A stretch of DNA of 64,000 nt from Massospora cicadina (taxonomy: Eukaryota > Entomophthoromycota > Entomophthoromycetes > Entomophthorales > Entomophthoraceae), in the NCBI GenBank assembly GCA_022478985.1, contig JAKSZP010017403.1, positions 1 to 64,000 of the forward strand, read 5' to 3'. How positions within the stretch are numbered: the first letter of the stretch is position 1; each line of letters starts with the position of its first letter. The position numbers and the translations under genes are program-made. The notes beneath the pieces were generated by a model. That model saw nothing but the letters and a program-made list of their open reading frames with translations, was not told where the DNA came from and searched no databases. Below, piece after piece: positions 25,516 to 37,845 of the stretch.

Positions 25516-27470
25516 AGCGATATAGGTATTTATATATATAATCTGACAGGATATTATAGTGTATGAATATAGGAGTGGAAGTAAAGATAAACTATCCCAG
25601 TCATATGGTATAAGGATACGCGCCAGAAAAGGGGTATAACATGAGAATTTACAAAGTTAGCAACTTAATATGATAATAAATAGTGGGGCGATAATCCTAA
25701 CTTATTGGCAGGTAGATTGCTTAAGAGGTGAATTATCCAAAGTTTGGTAGCAAATTTGCGTTATAAAAATGAAATTACTCATGGTTAGGAAGCTATTTAT
25801 AGACATAATTTCAGGTATTTACCTGACAGAATATTGATAGGAAAATATTTATTATTAACATTCATATATAAAATTCATATATAAAAGATAAACCCAAAGT
25901 TGAGGCTTCACCCCATTTAGGCATAGTCCAACACTATATATTTATCAGCTATGACCATTAACAAAGAACTATAATCAGCAATAGTACTTTTTGGTGTAAA
26001 AGAAGGACAAATCTGACTTTAGTGATAGAATTACCATATAAAAATATTAATTAAATTTAAGCTATCTAGAGATACTGATCAACCTTATATAGCTGGATAA
26101 AACTCTTATATAGTATTACAACAGTTGTTTAGCTTTAAAAGCTATTACTGGAGGTATATGGTATTTGCGTTTTTTACTGTGTTCTGTCATATAACTAAGG
26201 TTCCAAAAAGGTTCTTAAACGTTTCAAATTTTATCAGCACCCTATATTTAAACTATAACAAATTAAAAGCTTTCAAAAATGATGATTAAATTTACTCAAA
26301 TTTACCAACTAGTTTACAAGTTTTTTATGTACATTATTATACTCCATAACCTTAAGGTAATGAATTATAATAATGTAGACAGATCAAATTTTACCTATCA
26401 TAAAAAGCAAAGCTACACTATTTGAAGTAGATATTATGCTTCTTGTTTAAGAGAAACCAAGCCCTTTGGTGATGTAACACTTTATTAACAAGATACCTTG
26501 AATATATCTGCTTTGAAGAAGCATATATGTACTGATTGCAATATTAGTATATAAGAATAGTGCACTACAAAAAAAGAAATATACAAAAAAGTTTTAAAAC
26601 ACATGGTTTATTTATTAAAACAAAGTTTTTAAAGCACAAAATGCAGCTTATAGCATTCATACAACTTATTCTAAGACACTAAAGAATTTTTTTGGTCAGA
26701 TTAGTACTAGCTAGAAGGTACATTAATAGTTCTAAAATTTACAAAAGGTTTACTTGAGCATAAAAATACTCTCTGATTATCATAAAGTTTACTTTAGCTT
26801 AAATAAGACATCACAATACTAAGATGAATTATAGAGTCACATTTAAGTAGAGCTTTGTTGTTTTAAGATATAAAATATTATACTCTTAGTAGAGGCTCAA
26901 CAGGTTAAAGTTTTTTCTTGAAAACTAAATGTATACTAACAATTGGCTTAAGTATTATACTATCCATAGAAAAAGGTCCATTGCCATTTATTAAAAGATA
27001 ATATAATGCAACCATATTACCTTCATTTATACTACTAGAGGATAAAAGGCCGCAAAATATTACAAAAGTTAATATTCTCTGAGTCATTATAAGGTCTAGA
27101 GAACAACTGACACTAAATACACTAATAAGTAATTTAATCTTTTTTGCAGTTAACAAAGGTATCATTAATCTAAAAGACACCTAGCACCTTAATTGCATAT
27201 GTTAAAAAAGAATTTGCTTGCTTGAATCATAATGTCCAAATTTATATTGGAAGTTGCATTGTTTTTGTATGATGTCCCTGAGAAATTTGCTACTCTATAC
27301 ATATATACTAAAATTTTCGTTCAGAATATTACCTAGTGTAAAAATTGATATTTAATACAAAGTTTCTCTGGACAATTGCAAAGCAAGTTTTTCACATTTT
27401 TAAAACTTACTTAACGATATTAAAGATTCACATTGGAACTAAAAAATTTGATTATGGTATATTTATAATT
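25516..27470. other. AT-rich stretch without recognisable genes
   Basis: No retroelement motif and no convincing reading frame. The 91-codon minus-strand frame at 26905-27180 is AT-driven and hydrophobic, with no support. This may include the decayed 3' LTR of gag-like cassette c. Confidence 0.5.
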
Positions 27471-27539
27471 TAATTTGTGGGTATGTGACCAGATATGACG
27501 CACTTTAGAACTTGGTGAGGAAAGGAAAGATTGAATTTA

Positions 27540-29200
27540 ATGTTAAGTACCTCTTACCAGGCCAGTAGAGGCAAACCTCTTATCCAACCGTGGTGGAGGA
27601 TATGGGGGTCAAGAGTTTCTTCATTGGATAAAATCTCCTTAATATGCAAGTTATGACAGAGATCAGAGATGTGGGTGAATCCAGGGGATGGGGTACAAGC
27701 TCATTATATTGTGAAGTTTCTGGGATTAGCATAGCGGTGAACTTAAAGGTGAAGATTTGGTGAGGTTGTGTTCCTTCTAAATGCTTATATGTGGTGGTAA
27801 GAAAAGGCAACATGATATAGCTTGATATCTTTTTAAATTGGTACTAAATTTTAATATTGTTGAAGCAGAGTGAATACCCACGTTGCTTGTATTAAAGTGC
27901 AATGATTTCCCTTTGACAACTTTAGAAGAACATAAGGAAAACTGGGCAATTCTAAGCCATTTTCTAGTTAGAGGGTGGGTTTTGCAACTGCCTTATGGAT
28001 TACCAGTTTTTTGTGATCACCGCTATCATTTCAAGCTAATAGTTGCTTTGAAGGTGCAGCACACAGATTTTGAAATAATAATGAGAAGGGAATTGAAATA
28101 TTAGTCAGCATGAAGTTATTGGCTAAGGGTGATTGGGTTGTCTAAATTTAAATGATTAACCCATTTAATATAATCATCCAATATGTTTAATAATAATTAA
28201 ATGACATAAAATGTGGCGGTTGCATACAGTTGGGATTGTTTGGTATATTCAGTCTGAGACTGAATGCTTTGCATGGTGATCCAGACTTCATCTTGATTGT
28301 CTATGGAGGGAGTTTATTATTAAATCATGGTAATTTTTTCATGATCAACTTAATGATGAGGATTATAATTGGCTAGCGTGGTTGCAATTGCTTTTTGGGG
28401 AATAGAGAGGTTTAGTCTCCAAACAGCTTATTTATCAATACAGCAAGAAATTGGGCGCTCAACATGTGGCCAGGTTCATCTGCAGTTGCATTTATTAAAG
28501 GGAATCTAAGCTTCAAGTTGTCCAAACCAAAGTATAATGGGCATACAACTCGCCCACCCTCTACGCAGTCCCAGAATAAGTGGTTTAGAGAATACAGACA
28601 TCAGCTTGAGGAGGAATTTAAGGAGTGTTTCTGCTATGGGGACTGATTGTCAAAAAAGCGTGAGGCCCAGAATGCTAATGGCCCAAATATAACATCAAAT
28701 TTCATAACAATGTCTGAGCCATAAGCGCTCAGAACTGCCATGAGCTCCTGGAAAATTATAATAGGATATGTGATTAAAGCCCAAAAACAAGAACACCAGT
28801 GTTAGTCTTGGACAACTGGGAGAGAGTGGTTTGGTAGGGGGATATCCTGGAATATTAAAGGAATGATATCTGCAATTGCAGCATTGGCTAACTTTTTAAA
28901 ACTGAATTCAAAATCCCCCTTGTATGGCAGAAGTCAATACAGCCCTCAGGCTGCAAAAGCGCCTAGGCGAGTTCAATAATTGCTTTGTCATTATAAGGGA
29001 ACAATGTCCATACTCAACTTTAAGTCCAAATTTCATGTTGCTCTAGGGGATCACAAGATTACTGTGAGCACCTTCTGGGATTGTGCAAGATAGAGGGCTA
29101 GATAGCTGAAAGTGACATAATGAACCAAGGAGTTTGGATGACTGTAAAAACCACTACAAATGCATTTTCCTGAGGAGAAAAATCAGGTTGGGTTTTGCTG
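27540..29200 (-). pseudogene. Gag-like cassette, copy c (minus strand)
   Basis: Minus-strand reading shows DPLEQHEIWT near 29040 and QPEGCIDFC near 28940. The conserved core block ELMAVLSAYGSDIVMKF lies at about 28700-28752, then WDCVEGGRVVCP at about 28540-28575, LDSPTSLIS near 27680 and LLTPISSTTV near 27590. The core block aligns with YEELMPGLSTYGTDPILHF in copy d and HELTENLTVYSADPNLQF in copy e; the second block aligns with FFWSHINNGCTVCP in copy d. This order-preserving conservation shows a once-translated protein of about 550 residues. Stops break it and no pol is attached. The 77-codon frame at 27580-27813 is its best-preserved piece. Confidence 0.55.
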
Positions 29201-29740
29201 CTGTTCCATAATGGAGTCACAGGCTGTGGAGCCAATAGTATTAAGGTAGAACTTTATTTGACGGCCCAGAGCTGTTTATATTTAACTTTTGAAGCTATAA
29301 ATTGCACAAAAGTGATAATAAGAAATAAAAATCTTCAAAGTTCTCAATTACATAGCTTAAGCTTAATTATCATATTAAAAAACTTTAGTTGGTCAATAGT
29401 TTTCCCTTTGTACCCAGATAAAATTCAGAGATTTTAACATCCTCTTCTAAATTTCATAGTATCCAGCATTATACATATATGGTAAAGCTTGCATCTCATA
29501 AACCTGCATATGGCCACATGTAAGATTTTAAGAATTTTTAGCAGTATATAAATTTTAGATGCCGCTTATATACCTTTTTGACTTGTATCTCTCCACCTCT
29601 CACTCAAGCTTAGATAGTTCTTTCTGTACTTACAATGGTGAGGGCAGGTTTTTTTGTTTTTGTCTATTGCTGTAATGTATAGTGTAGATTTACCTTTCAT
29701 TTCTGATTTGTGTATGTTTGATTCCTAGATTTTGCTTCAT
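29201..29740. other. Spacer before element 4, probably decayed LTR
   Basis: No coding signal recognised. It lies where both the LTR for cassette c and the 5' LTR of element 4 would be expected. AATGGTGAGGGCAGG near 29634 could be a primer-binding site, but I cannot confirm it. Confidence 0.3.
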
Positions 29741-31330
29741 GTAAGTCCAGATGATCAGCCCATACAGTTAGATCATGATCACTTCCCACACGGAGAAAAA
29801 TTAGCCCTAAGCCCTAGTAAAGTCCCTCTCTAAGATCAGTTAATTAGCTCGTGTGGTGATTAGCAGTGGGTTATTGCCCTGGCTCATAAAGACCTCTCAC
29901 TCTGACCCCTAATTTTCTCACTTGATCTGGTAGAATTGATTGAAGCAGTGCGCAAAGTGGTGGTTCAGCGTATGGCTCTTCAGAAGAACCCTCAGGCTCA
30001 TACTAAGATTTTCTTGTTCAAATGTGAGATTATAGAAACTGCCCCACCACACCCAAATTTTTATAAAACCATAGTTCATTTATATGTTAGATTAAGTTTT
30101 ATTTGTAGTACAGATCTAGGATCAAAACTGTATATCACGCATATCACCACTAATGTTTGTTTGGCATATCAGTTCATCAACGAGCTCAAATGGACTGGCT
30201 TTTGTACCTTACTAATCCATTAAAAGCTGTTCAAGGTTGATAGTGTCCCACTAGATTTCTCCCAAATCTGTCAGGCATGCTATCCAAATTTTCTACGATG
30301 CTATATGAGACTTCTGATGCCTTACCCCTCAACCCACCGTATAAAACCCATCTTGGTAAATAGGGTGCCCATAGGAGGCTTTGTCATCCCTAAATTTCTG
30401 AAGTCCCTTTTTCTGCCCCACAATATAGGCAACTGCTCTTCTTAGACTAGGTTGCCGGATGAGCTTTTAGTTTACATTCCTCTTTGCTTATAAAAAACCT
30501 GTTTACAGAAGTTTGCCTTGGAGTCCGTCTCCATTCTTTGTCATCTTACTAGAAAATGTAATCTGGTGATGCACGCTGCAACCTGCAATATAGTTCAAGC
30601 GTTTTTGGAGGAGGCATCATGATCCAAAGATCCAGAAGTTGTCTGCAATATAGCAGAACGCGCATGCTTTGCCCTCCTAATTCCACCAGCTAATCCACTG
30701 AGCATGCCATGGATGCCATTAAATTATATCCCCTGCCAATCTTCCATGGTTCTGGTGCAATCTTTCCACTCTGAGTTCCTTAGCATTCCAATCCATTCAC
30801 TCATAACACTGAAAACCTTCAAATCTCTGAGGGGTTGCTGCACTTCCTGCATCTCCTGCCCATTAGGGTTGCCCCAGTAAAAACCGCAATTGCTCCATTA
30901 CAGCCTCCTGGATTGTTATGAAATATTTAGTATGTTTTTGGGTTAATTTTCTACTCACATCAATCTATTAGCATCCTATACAAAAGTCACTAGTTCTTCT
31001 ATTCCTTTGGCGCTCTGGGACATTCATCAGGCGTTGAAACACCCAGCTCACATGGCCAGTCTTCTTTCAGTTAACATTAACCCTGACAATATCAACTAAT
31101 TATATACTTTTAACTCTCTAACATTTTCTTTGAGCTGGGTGATGCGTTTTTTGTCTAGTTGTTAAAAAGTTACACCTTTTTGAAAATCTGGATCTCTTCT
31201 CCCTTGGTGTATCCTCCTAGGGTTTGTCTCTGAATCCTAACTTGTCATCAAAATAAGGGCAACTTCTTTAAGATACTTTCACTACATCACTTTCTCTCTC
31301 TCAGTCTCCACCTATAAGAAAAAGTCTTCA
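29741..31330 (+). pseudogene. Element 4: 5' coding region, probable gag
   Basis: Upstream of the element 4 protease. A 95-codon frame at 29936-30223 includes CEIIETAPPHPNFYK and LYITHITTNVCLAYQFINEL. The region continues through 30240-31090 with recognisable, stop-interrupted segments such as VLVQSFHSEFLSIPI and AHMASLLSVN. The same string of blocks reappears at 35985-37375 (SEILEIAPLHPNYY, IKHITIDFFLVKHIN, VLVQYAHSEFINIPI, MASLLSVRM), showing selection on a protein in the ancestor. By position it should be gag. I saw no zinc knuckle and do not recognise a capsid fold, so the assignment rests on context. Confidence 0.6.
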
Positions 31331-31358
31331 TTACCTTTCTTATTACCTTATTTCTGTG

Positions 31359-31570
31359 ACGATCAAGGTCATTATGCAGGCGCTCCTGGATACAGGAGCA
31401 TATGGAAACTTTATAGCCCTAAGAATTGCACATGCACTTGATTTATACGCTGGTGTGGCCCCTCCCATATTAGGCGCATCCTCTCACCTATGAAGTGCCA
31501 CGCTTTGCATCAGCCAGTACAATTCTTTGTGCATAGTTGCTGCTTCTGCAACCATTTCTCAGCTAAAAAT
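31359..31570 (+). pseudogene. Element 4: aspartic protease
   Basis: Reads VTIKVIMQALLDTGAYGNFI then ALRIAHALDL. LDTGA at 31386-31400 is the retroviral-type aspartic protease active site and is intact, unlike in elements 1, 2 and 3. The hydrophobic approach before it and the NFI after it fit gypsy chromoviruses. A stop follows within about 40 codons, so the domain is truncated. Confidence 0.88.
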
Positions 31571-31839
31571 TTGATATATTCTGTAATCCTTGGTGTGGTT
31601 TGGAGATGACGTCAACAAATTAATATTAAGGTGGGTAGTAATATCCTATCCTTCACCAATAATGAGTTCAGTGGGAAATTCCCTCTAAATGATACCCTTT
31701 CTCCTGAAACCTCTTTGAGCCCTATCTTACCTCCAGCTCCTCTTCCTATGAAGCTTTCACGGATTTTCATCCTTTTCTCTCTCAATACAAAGAAGTATTT
31801 GTCGTGAGCCTAGCTACTAGACTTTCACCTTATTCAAGG

Positions 31840-32560
31840 TATGATCTAAATAACTAACTGACGGCACATATTGGCAAGCTAAACTGCCCATTATACCCTC
31901 ACACAGAGGAATTTTGCAAAGCTTTAAATTTATGGCTGGACGACATTCTAGAGAAAGGTTAGATTGTCAATAATATCCTCCCTTATTTCTTCCCTCGTTG
32001 TTTTTGCACAAAAGGCAGATGGAACTCTTCAACCTTGCATTTATTACGGGCATGATAATAATGTGTTGTTCCAGAACTCTAACCCCTCCCATTGGAACAA
32101 TATATAGCCCTGGAAATCTCAAAGTTGTGGAGTTTCTCTAAACTTGGTTTGTTATATGCATTCAATATGTAAGAGTTAAGCATGGACAGGTGTGGCTCAC
32201 GGGTCATACGCACAAAAAGGAGAAACTTTACAATCAAAGTAATGCCAGCTTGGGTTGAATAACTCACCAGCAACCTTTCAGCGACTCATATGTGATGTCC
32301 TGGGTGATCTCCGCTTCTCCTGCGCAGTTTCTTATATTAATAACATCTTTACTCATTAGCCCACTTATGTACAACATGCCAAAGATCTGGGTGCGATCAT
32401 GGCGGCCATTCACAGGGCTGGACTCTAGTGAAGCCCTTTAAATGTGATTTCTTTATTTGGGAGATGAACTTCCTAGAGAACCTAGTTTTACAAGATGGCT
32501 ATACGGTTTCCTATGTAAGCTTGAAGTAATTTAGTACAGCCAACCATTAATATCCAAAAA
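31840..32560 (+). pseudogene. Element 4: reverse transcriptase with YLDD changed to YINN
   Basis: The RT start reads GKLNCPLYPHTEEFCKALNL then WLDDILEKG at 31875-31960, like the chromovirus RT linker. The active site reads VSYINNIFTH at 32327-32356, where chromoviruses have YLDDIL. Both catalytic Asp codons are now Asn (GAT/GAC to AAT/AAC), which abolishes polymerase chemistry. HAKDLGAIMAAIHRAGL follows, the usual post-catalytic helix. Stops are scattered through the domain. Confidence 0.88.
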
Positions 32561-32699
32561 TAACTCCAAAGCTTCCTGGGACGGTGTTTTCCAACTAGTT
32601 CCCCTCGCTCTTGCTCATCTTGCAGCTCCTTTGCATTCCCTGACTGGCAAGAACTCTTCTTTTAAAATACACCCAAACCAATAGGCACTTGTCTCTATT

Positions 32700-33030
32700 G
32701 AGGGATTTTCCTTACCGCGTCAATCCTCAGGTATGCTGATATGTCTAAGCCCTCCATTGTGGCTTGCGATGCATCTTCACTTGCGCAGGTTCTGTGTCCC
32801 TCCAAGATCATGATGGGGCTGAGCATCTGGTTGTTTACTTTTCTTAGAAAGTTCTCAACCACTGAGAAAGCCTAAGCAATCTATAACAAGGAACTGCCAG
32901 CAGTATCTTGGTCACTACCTCACTGGCACTACCTACTCTAAGATTCTTAGAAGGAGATCACTTTGCGCACTGGCCACCAGCCCATGATATATTACAAAAA
33001 ACCCATAATCTCGACATAGCCAGGCCCGAA
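32700..33030 (+). pseudogene. Element 4: RNase H
   Basis: KPSIVACDASSLAQ at about 32745-32795 corresponds to the first RNase H Asp block. STTEKA and YNKEL follow at about 32865-32895, then GDHFALATSP near 32945-32985. These are the expected consecutive motifs between RT and integrase. Two frames are needed to read them. Confidence 0.82.
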
Positions 33031-33399
33031 AATACTGTGATCTATGCAATTTCAACTTCAATAATGAGGTTGTGAAAAGGGCTTCTAATGACTTGCAAGG
33101 CATGTCAGTAGAAACCCTGCCATGGAACCCCATAATAGACGAGCTCCCTGACCTCAATACCATTATCCCTGCCTCCTAAATTTTGATGCTGGCTCTTCTT
33201 TCAATTCATTCTGCCAGTTTACCTTCAAATGTTCCACTACTTGACCAATTAAATCGCCGCCCAATGACATACCCAGAAGGGCTCACATTCTATGAGGATT
33301 TGGTATCAAAAGCTCATAAGCGTACCCTTTAAGCCCTCAAGGATAGGTGATTTCTTTATAGACTGATTTTGGTTCCTTATACCTTCTGAGAACAGGCGA

Positions 33400-34440
33400 T
33401 TTTGAATCTAAATGTTCCCTCAACTGTGGGGCATCCTGGGTCCAAAAAGTGTGGGGAACTGGTATAAAGGACTTATAACTTGCCAGGATCTTTCAAGGAG
33501 AACTTTACATGGGTTATCCGCTGTGTAGTGTGTGCACAATCTAAATCTGAGTGTTCTGAAAAACGGCCTTTTACATACATTGCAACAGGCGAGTCCCCTG
33601 GACCTCAGTATCCATGGTTTTTATTATAGCGTCGCAAACTTCCAAGAAATATGATGCAATCATGGTGGTGGTTAATCGCTTTACAAAGTTAACACTCTTC
33701 ATGCTCTGCAGCCCAATAATCATTTCTGAAGAAATGGCGGCTCTTTTTATGACTGGTGTATTCTCCAGGTTTGATCTCCAATAGGAGATAGTGAGTAACA
33801 GTGGACCAGAATCTACCGTTAGATTTTGGTGTGTCCTCCTTGACCTACTCAAATCTAACCTCTAAGATCTACCGCTTATCACCCTTAATTAAATGGTCAA
33901 ATTCAGAGGATGAATCTAACCCTGGAATAATATCTCCGCTGTTATGCTTCTGCAAGTCAGGACACCTGGTAGTCAGACCTTGTCCTAACGCAGTTTGCAT
34001 ACAATAACACCCCTACGTCTCAATTACATTTCCCTTTTGAGGCAAATTTGTGATACAACCTCTCATTCCATAAGGGTACCCGCCTCACTTCTACTGTTCC
34101 TGCTGCAGAGGAACGCCTGCTTATATACATAAAACCCAAAATCTTGTACGTGATCACTTGTCAAAGGTGGTGGATTATTACAAGTTACTTGGAGACCAAA
34201 ACACCACCCAGGCTATGAGCTTAAGGGAGGATCTCTTGACATGTTGACATGCGTCACCTGGACATAGAGTTTCTTTCCTTTAAGCTAGCATGCAAAAGCT
34301 CAGGGCCCTTTGGGTGTTGAAGAATTTATGAATAATGGTGCCTTTCATATAAAGCACCCTTCTTTCTGGAAAAAGTACAACGCATTTCATGTATCCTTGT
34401 TGTCTCTGTTGAATTCAGAGGATTTGCTTATTTAAAAATT
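33400..34440 (+). pseudogene. Element 4: integrase, all three catalytic acids replaced
   Basis: The zinc-binding CVVC is at 33522-33533. The core reads VSMVFIIASQTSKKYDAIMV then VVNRFTKLT (about 33608-33690), where SMDFI and VVDRFTK are expected. VSNSGPES follows near 33789 (SDRGPEF expected), then NGQIQRMNLTLE near 33892 (NGQTERVNQTLE expected). The catalytic Asp, Asp and Glu are thus Val, Asn and Gln. The C-terminal end includes KKYNAFHVSLLSLLN (about 34372-34416), the chromovirus FHVSLL signature. No chromodomain is recognisable downstream. These features identify a chromovirus of the Tf1/sushi type common in fungi. Confidence 0.88.
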
Positions 34441-35341
34441 AATCCTGCGTGTCTAATTAAGTTAAAGTTTGGCCAAAAGATCCTCAATTTAGCTTGTGTC
34501 TTATGGTATTTTGATCATTTGGATGCTCACTAGGATTAAATAAACTAATCCGACTCTTCTGGTCAATCTTAGGCTTAAAATTCCCTATGTAAAAGGGAAC
34601 TTCTACTGAGGCAGGCAAAGATAAAAACTGAGATTTTTGATTTAACCGCTTGTCAAAACTCTTTTAAGATAGACTTTGATGAAAAATCAGATATAGATAA
34701 TTAATAAAATATATCTTTTAATAGATAATATTATTTGATGATCAATCACTAGGCCAGGCGCTGATATTTATACCTCTAGGGCATCCCCTGGACACATATC
34801 AAGCACGCAATCTCTGCAAATTTTTATTTTCTAACTCAGTTCAGTCCTTGAACTGATACAATTATGACCTATTGCTTGGACTATTGGTGGCAAAATACTC
34901 TCATATTCAAAAGACTTCAGGGGCAAAAATAGCAATACAAACGTGCAAAATTGTCCTAGTACAGCTTAATTTGAGTTTCATCATGCAGTTGACAAAATAT
35001 GACTTCTCGAAAATTTAGCATCAATTTCAATTAAATGATGTGTCCTTAATAGGGACATCAGCAGGACTCTCTCATTAGCACTAGTTACTCCCATTTGGGC
35101 AGTCCATGTGCAAGTGCTATTGTGCCAATTACAAGTATTAATATAAAATTTTCCATAGGGCGGAAGATTGATTACAACATTATGATGTCAATCTTATTCT
35201 ATTTGTCCATGGGATTTTTAAAGGTTATTTTCAGGATTGATCCCCAGATGATTTCTTAGAATGAATGGTTAATAATGTTTCCAATCAGTCAGGACAAAAC
35301 ACTATGGTTTTTGAATGCAAAATTGGCTTGCATATGGGAGG
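34441..35341. other. No gene seen; probably element 4 3' flank or LTR
   Basis: No coding motif recognised. Reading frames are short and the sequence is not visibly similar to other parts of the window. Confidence 0.4.
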
Positions 35342-35620
35342 ATTCTCAGCTCAAGCTTATTGAGAGAATAATCAAATTTAATTGACGTTGAGATAATTGG
35401 ACTGAGCTGTCAAGTGGATAATTATATCTATTAACATTAAGATTATTGGCCCAAGCTATTAGGCGGATGATTATAAAGTAACGTTGAGATATTCAGCAAC
35501 ATCTATAAAGTGGATATAAATCTTTTGGTGTTGAGATATTCGGCCCAAGCTGTACAATAGTAATTTGCTTTTTGAGAATTAGAGTAATTGGCCCAAGTTT
35601 TGAAAGGATAATCAGCCTGA
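35342..35620. repeat. Minisatellite, about 48-bp unit, five to six degenerate copies
   Basis: Units begin with a TAACGTTGAGAT-type block at about 35382, 35431, 35479, 35525 and 35570, spaced 49, 48, 46 and about 45 bases apart. Each continues with ATTGGCCCAAGCT-type sequence and GTGGATAATTATA-type sequence. A partial unit precedes (CAGCTCAAGCTT from 35347). Units are only moderately similar, so the array is old. Confidence 0.8.
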
Positions 35621-35641
35621 TTTGTTAGAAGTCAAAGTGTT

Positions 35642-35984
35642 TATTTTTGGGTCAACCACCAGCATCTGACAGTCTCCATTCAAGGGCCCCATGCCCGCAT
35701 CTCCTGAACCCATCATGGTAGATGACACTCAGAAGGGGGAGGCGTAGAAACTTTGGCTTCTCATAAACTGTTCCATTTAATCTGATACCTGCTGGCCTGG
35801 AAGGTTTCCCCTTCATAAAAAAAGAGCTGGGTAAGCTCATAAGATTGCGCCAACTGTAAAAGCTTGTGCAAGCTTTTCTATGCATCTCATATTATTGCTC
35901 CCTGGACTCTTCAGAAGTTGTGGCCTTTCTTTCAACTATTTCTCCTGAAAGGCATAAAAATTATGCCCTTGCTCATTTACCAAG
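35642..35984. other. Spacer between minisatellite and element 4b
   Basis: Contains overlapping frames on both strands (77 codons minus, 75 plus). Neither resembles anything else in the window. It may belong to the LTR or leader of the partial element 4 copy. Confidence 0.3.
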
Positions 35985-37375
35985 AGGCTCTATGTATTTT
36001 TCCTAAAGGAAACTATAATGTAAGTCCATGTGATCAGCCCTTGCAGCTGGATTGTAAGCAATTCCAATACAGAAGCATGAAGACGTCCTAGCCCCAGTAG
36101 AGCCCCTCTATCATATCAATGATCTAGCTCATGTGGTGGATGAGCGGTGGGTTACTTCCCTGGCTCCTAAAACCTCCCTCTCTGTCCACCACATTTACTC
36201 TTAACCTGGTGACAATAATTTAAGGGGTGTCAGAGAGATGTTTCAGCTTAGGGCCCTCCATCAGGACCATCAGGCTCATCCCAAGACTGGCTTGTTCACT
36301 AGTGAGATTCTAGAAATCGCCCCACTCCATCCAAATTATTATATGATCCCAAGTACACTAAATAGGTCAGATCAAGTTTATATTAGTAGTATGGATTGCA
36401 AATTGAACCTGCAGATCAAGCATATCACTATTGATTTTTTCTTGGTAAAACATATCAATCAAACATGTTCCCATAGAACTGGTGGTTGTAGCTTACCCGT
36501 CCATCAAAAGCCGTTTCAATATTGGTAGTTTCCCGCTAGATTTCTCCCTAATCTGGAAGACATGCTATCAAATTTTATGATGCCATATGAGACTTCTTAT
36601 GCCTTATCTCCTCATTTCACCTCACAAAGCCCAGCCTGGTCTAGTGTGCCCAGAAGAGGGTTTGTCACCCCTAAATTGCTGAGGTCCATTTTCCTGCCCC
36701 ACTAAATAGGCAACCGTCATTCTAAAACTGGGTTAACAGTTGTTTCTTAGTTTACTTTCCTCTTTGTTTTAATAAAAACTTCTTTAAAGAAGTTTGCCTT
36801 TGAGTCCGCCCCACTCTTTTCTTTGTCATACAAAACATAATCTGGAGATGCACACCAAAACCTGTAACATAGTTTAAGGATTTTTAGGAGCATCACAATC
36901 TTCAGATCCAGCAATTCACTCTAATATAGTGGAACGCGCATGCTTTGGCCCACCTGATTTACCAGATAATCTACCAGGCATGCATGGATGCTGTTAAATT
37001 ATACTCGTTGCCAATTTGCTATGGTTCTAGTGCAATACGCCCATTCTGAGTTCATTAACATTCCAATTCTTTCATCCTTAGCACTAGACATCCACGAATC
37101 TGTGATGGGTTGTCGCCCTTCCTGTTTCTCCCACCTAAGAGGGTTGCCATAGTAAGACCTGTGGTTGCACATACAGTCTCCTGGCTTGTATGAGGGCATT
37201 TAGTATATTTTAGGCTAATTTTCTACTCACATCAACCTAGCAGCGCCCTACTTAAAATTAACCAGTCCTTCTGAGCTTTGGCATGATGTACCAATCACTG
37301 GGAGTTAAAACCCAGTTCAAATGGCCAGTCTTCTTTCAGTTAGAATGAACTCTGACTGTTCCCCGTCACTTAGTA
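35985..37375 (+). pseudogene. Element 4b: second copy of the element 4 probable gag region
   Basis: Similar to 29720-31090 along its whole length: AAGTCCATGTGATCAGCCC (36021) matches AAGTCCAGATGATCAGCCC (29741), SEILEIAPLHPNYY matches CEIIETAPPHPNFY, and ATGGCCAGTCTTCTTTCAGT occurs in both (37321 and 31050). Similarity stops near 37375, before the protease. So this is a 3'-truncated copy, or one half removed by later events. It carries its own stops. The best frame is 36238-36528. Confidence 0.75.
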
Positions 37376-37614
37376 GAATTGGCATCTGGTAGCATAACAA
37401 TATATCTAGTAATTGTAAATCATAGTGCCACCAAATTATAATACAAATTCTATATTAGAAACTCATAAATTTTATTATCTATAAACACTGAAGGTGCGGT
37501 CAACATAATAGACCCAAATTGTAGGGGCAATGCTGAATTAGCGCAAATTATTCAGGATGTCAATAGCAGTTATACAAGATAGTATTGTGATTAAGTTATA
37601 TAATTTAGTTTCTT
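37376..37614. other. Spacer and target site of element 1
   Basis: No gene seen. The last five bases, TTCTT at 37610-37614, form the left target-site duplication of element 1. Confidence 0.6.
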
Positions 37615-37845
37615 TGTTGGATATCAAGATATTGTACATGATGAGAATAATATTGAACATTAAACTCCCATCACAGATTTGACGCCTAGACCTGAGAAGG
37701 GAGTCAAAGGAATTGCTTTAATAAAGTTACCCAGATAAAATGATAGTTGGTACAACTCAAATTGGCCTTAGAAGAATTTCGTTGGACCAAAATAAGTCTA
37801 AAATACCCCAAGATGAAATCCTGCTTATAAGAAATGAAATATCAT

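Larger units (their letters stand above)
29741..34440 (+). mobile_element. Element 4: decayed chromovirus, coding part
   Basis: Gag-like region, protease, RT, RNase H and integrase follow in gypsy order on the plus strand over 4.7 kb. LTRs could not be delimited on either side. The coding motifs resemble fungal chromoviruses more than the other elements in the window do. Confidence 0.8.

Noticed and set aside
26905..27180. 91-codon hydrophobic minus-strand frame
   Set aside because: AT-driven composition, no motif, no second copy, no context.
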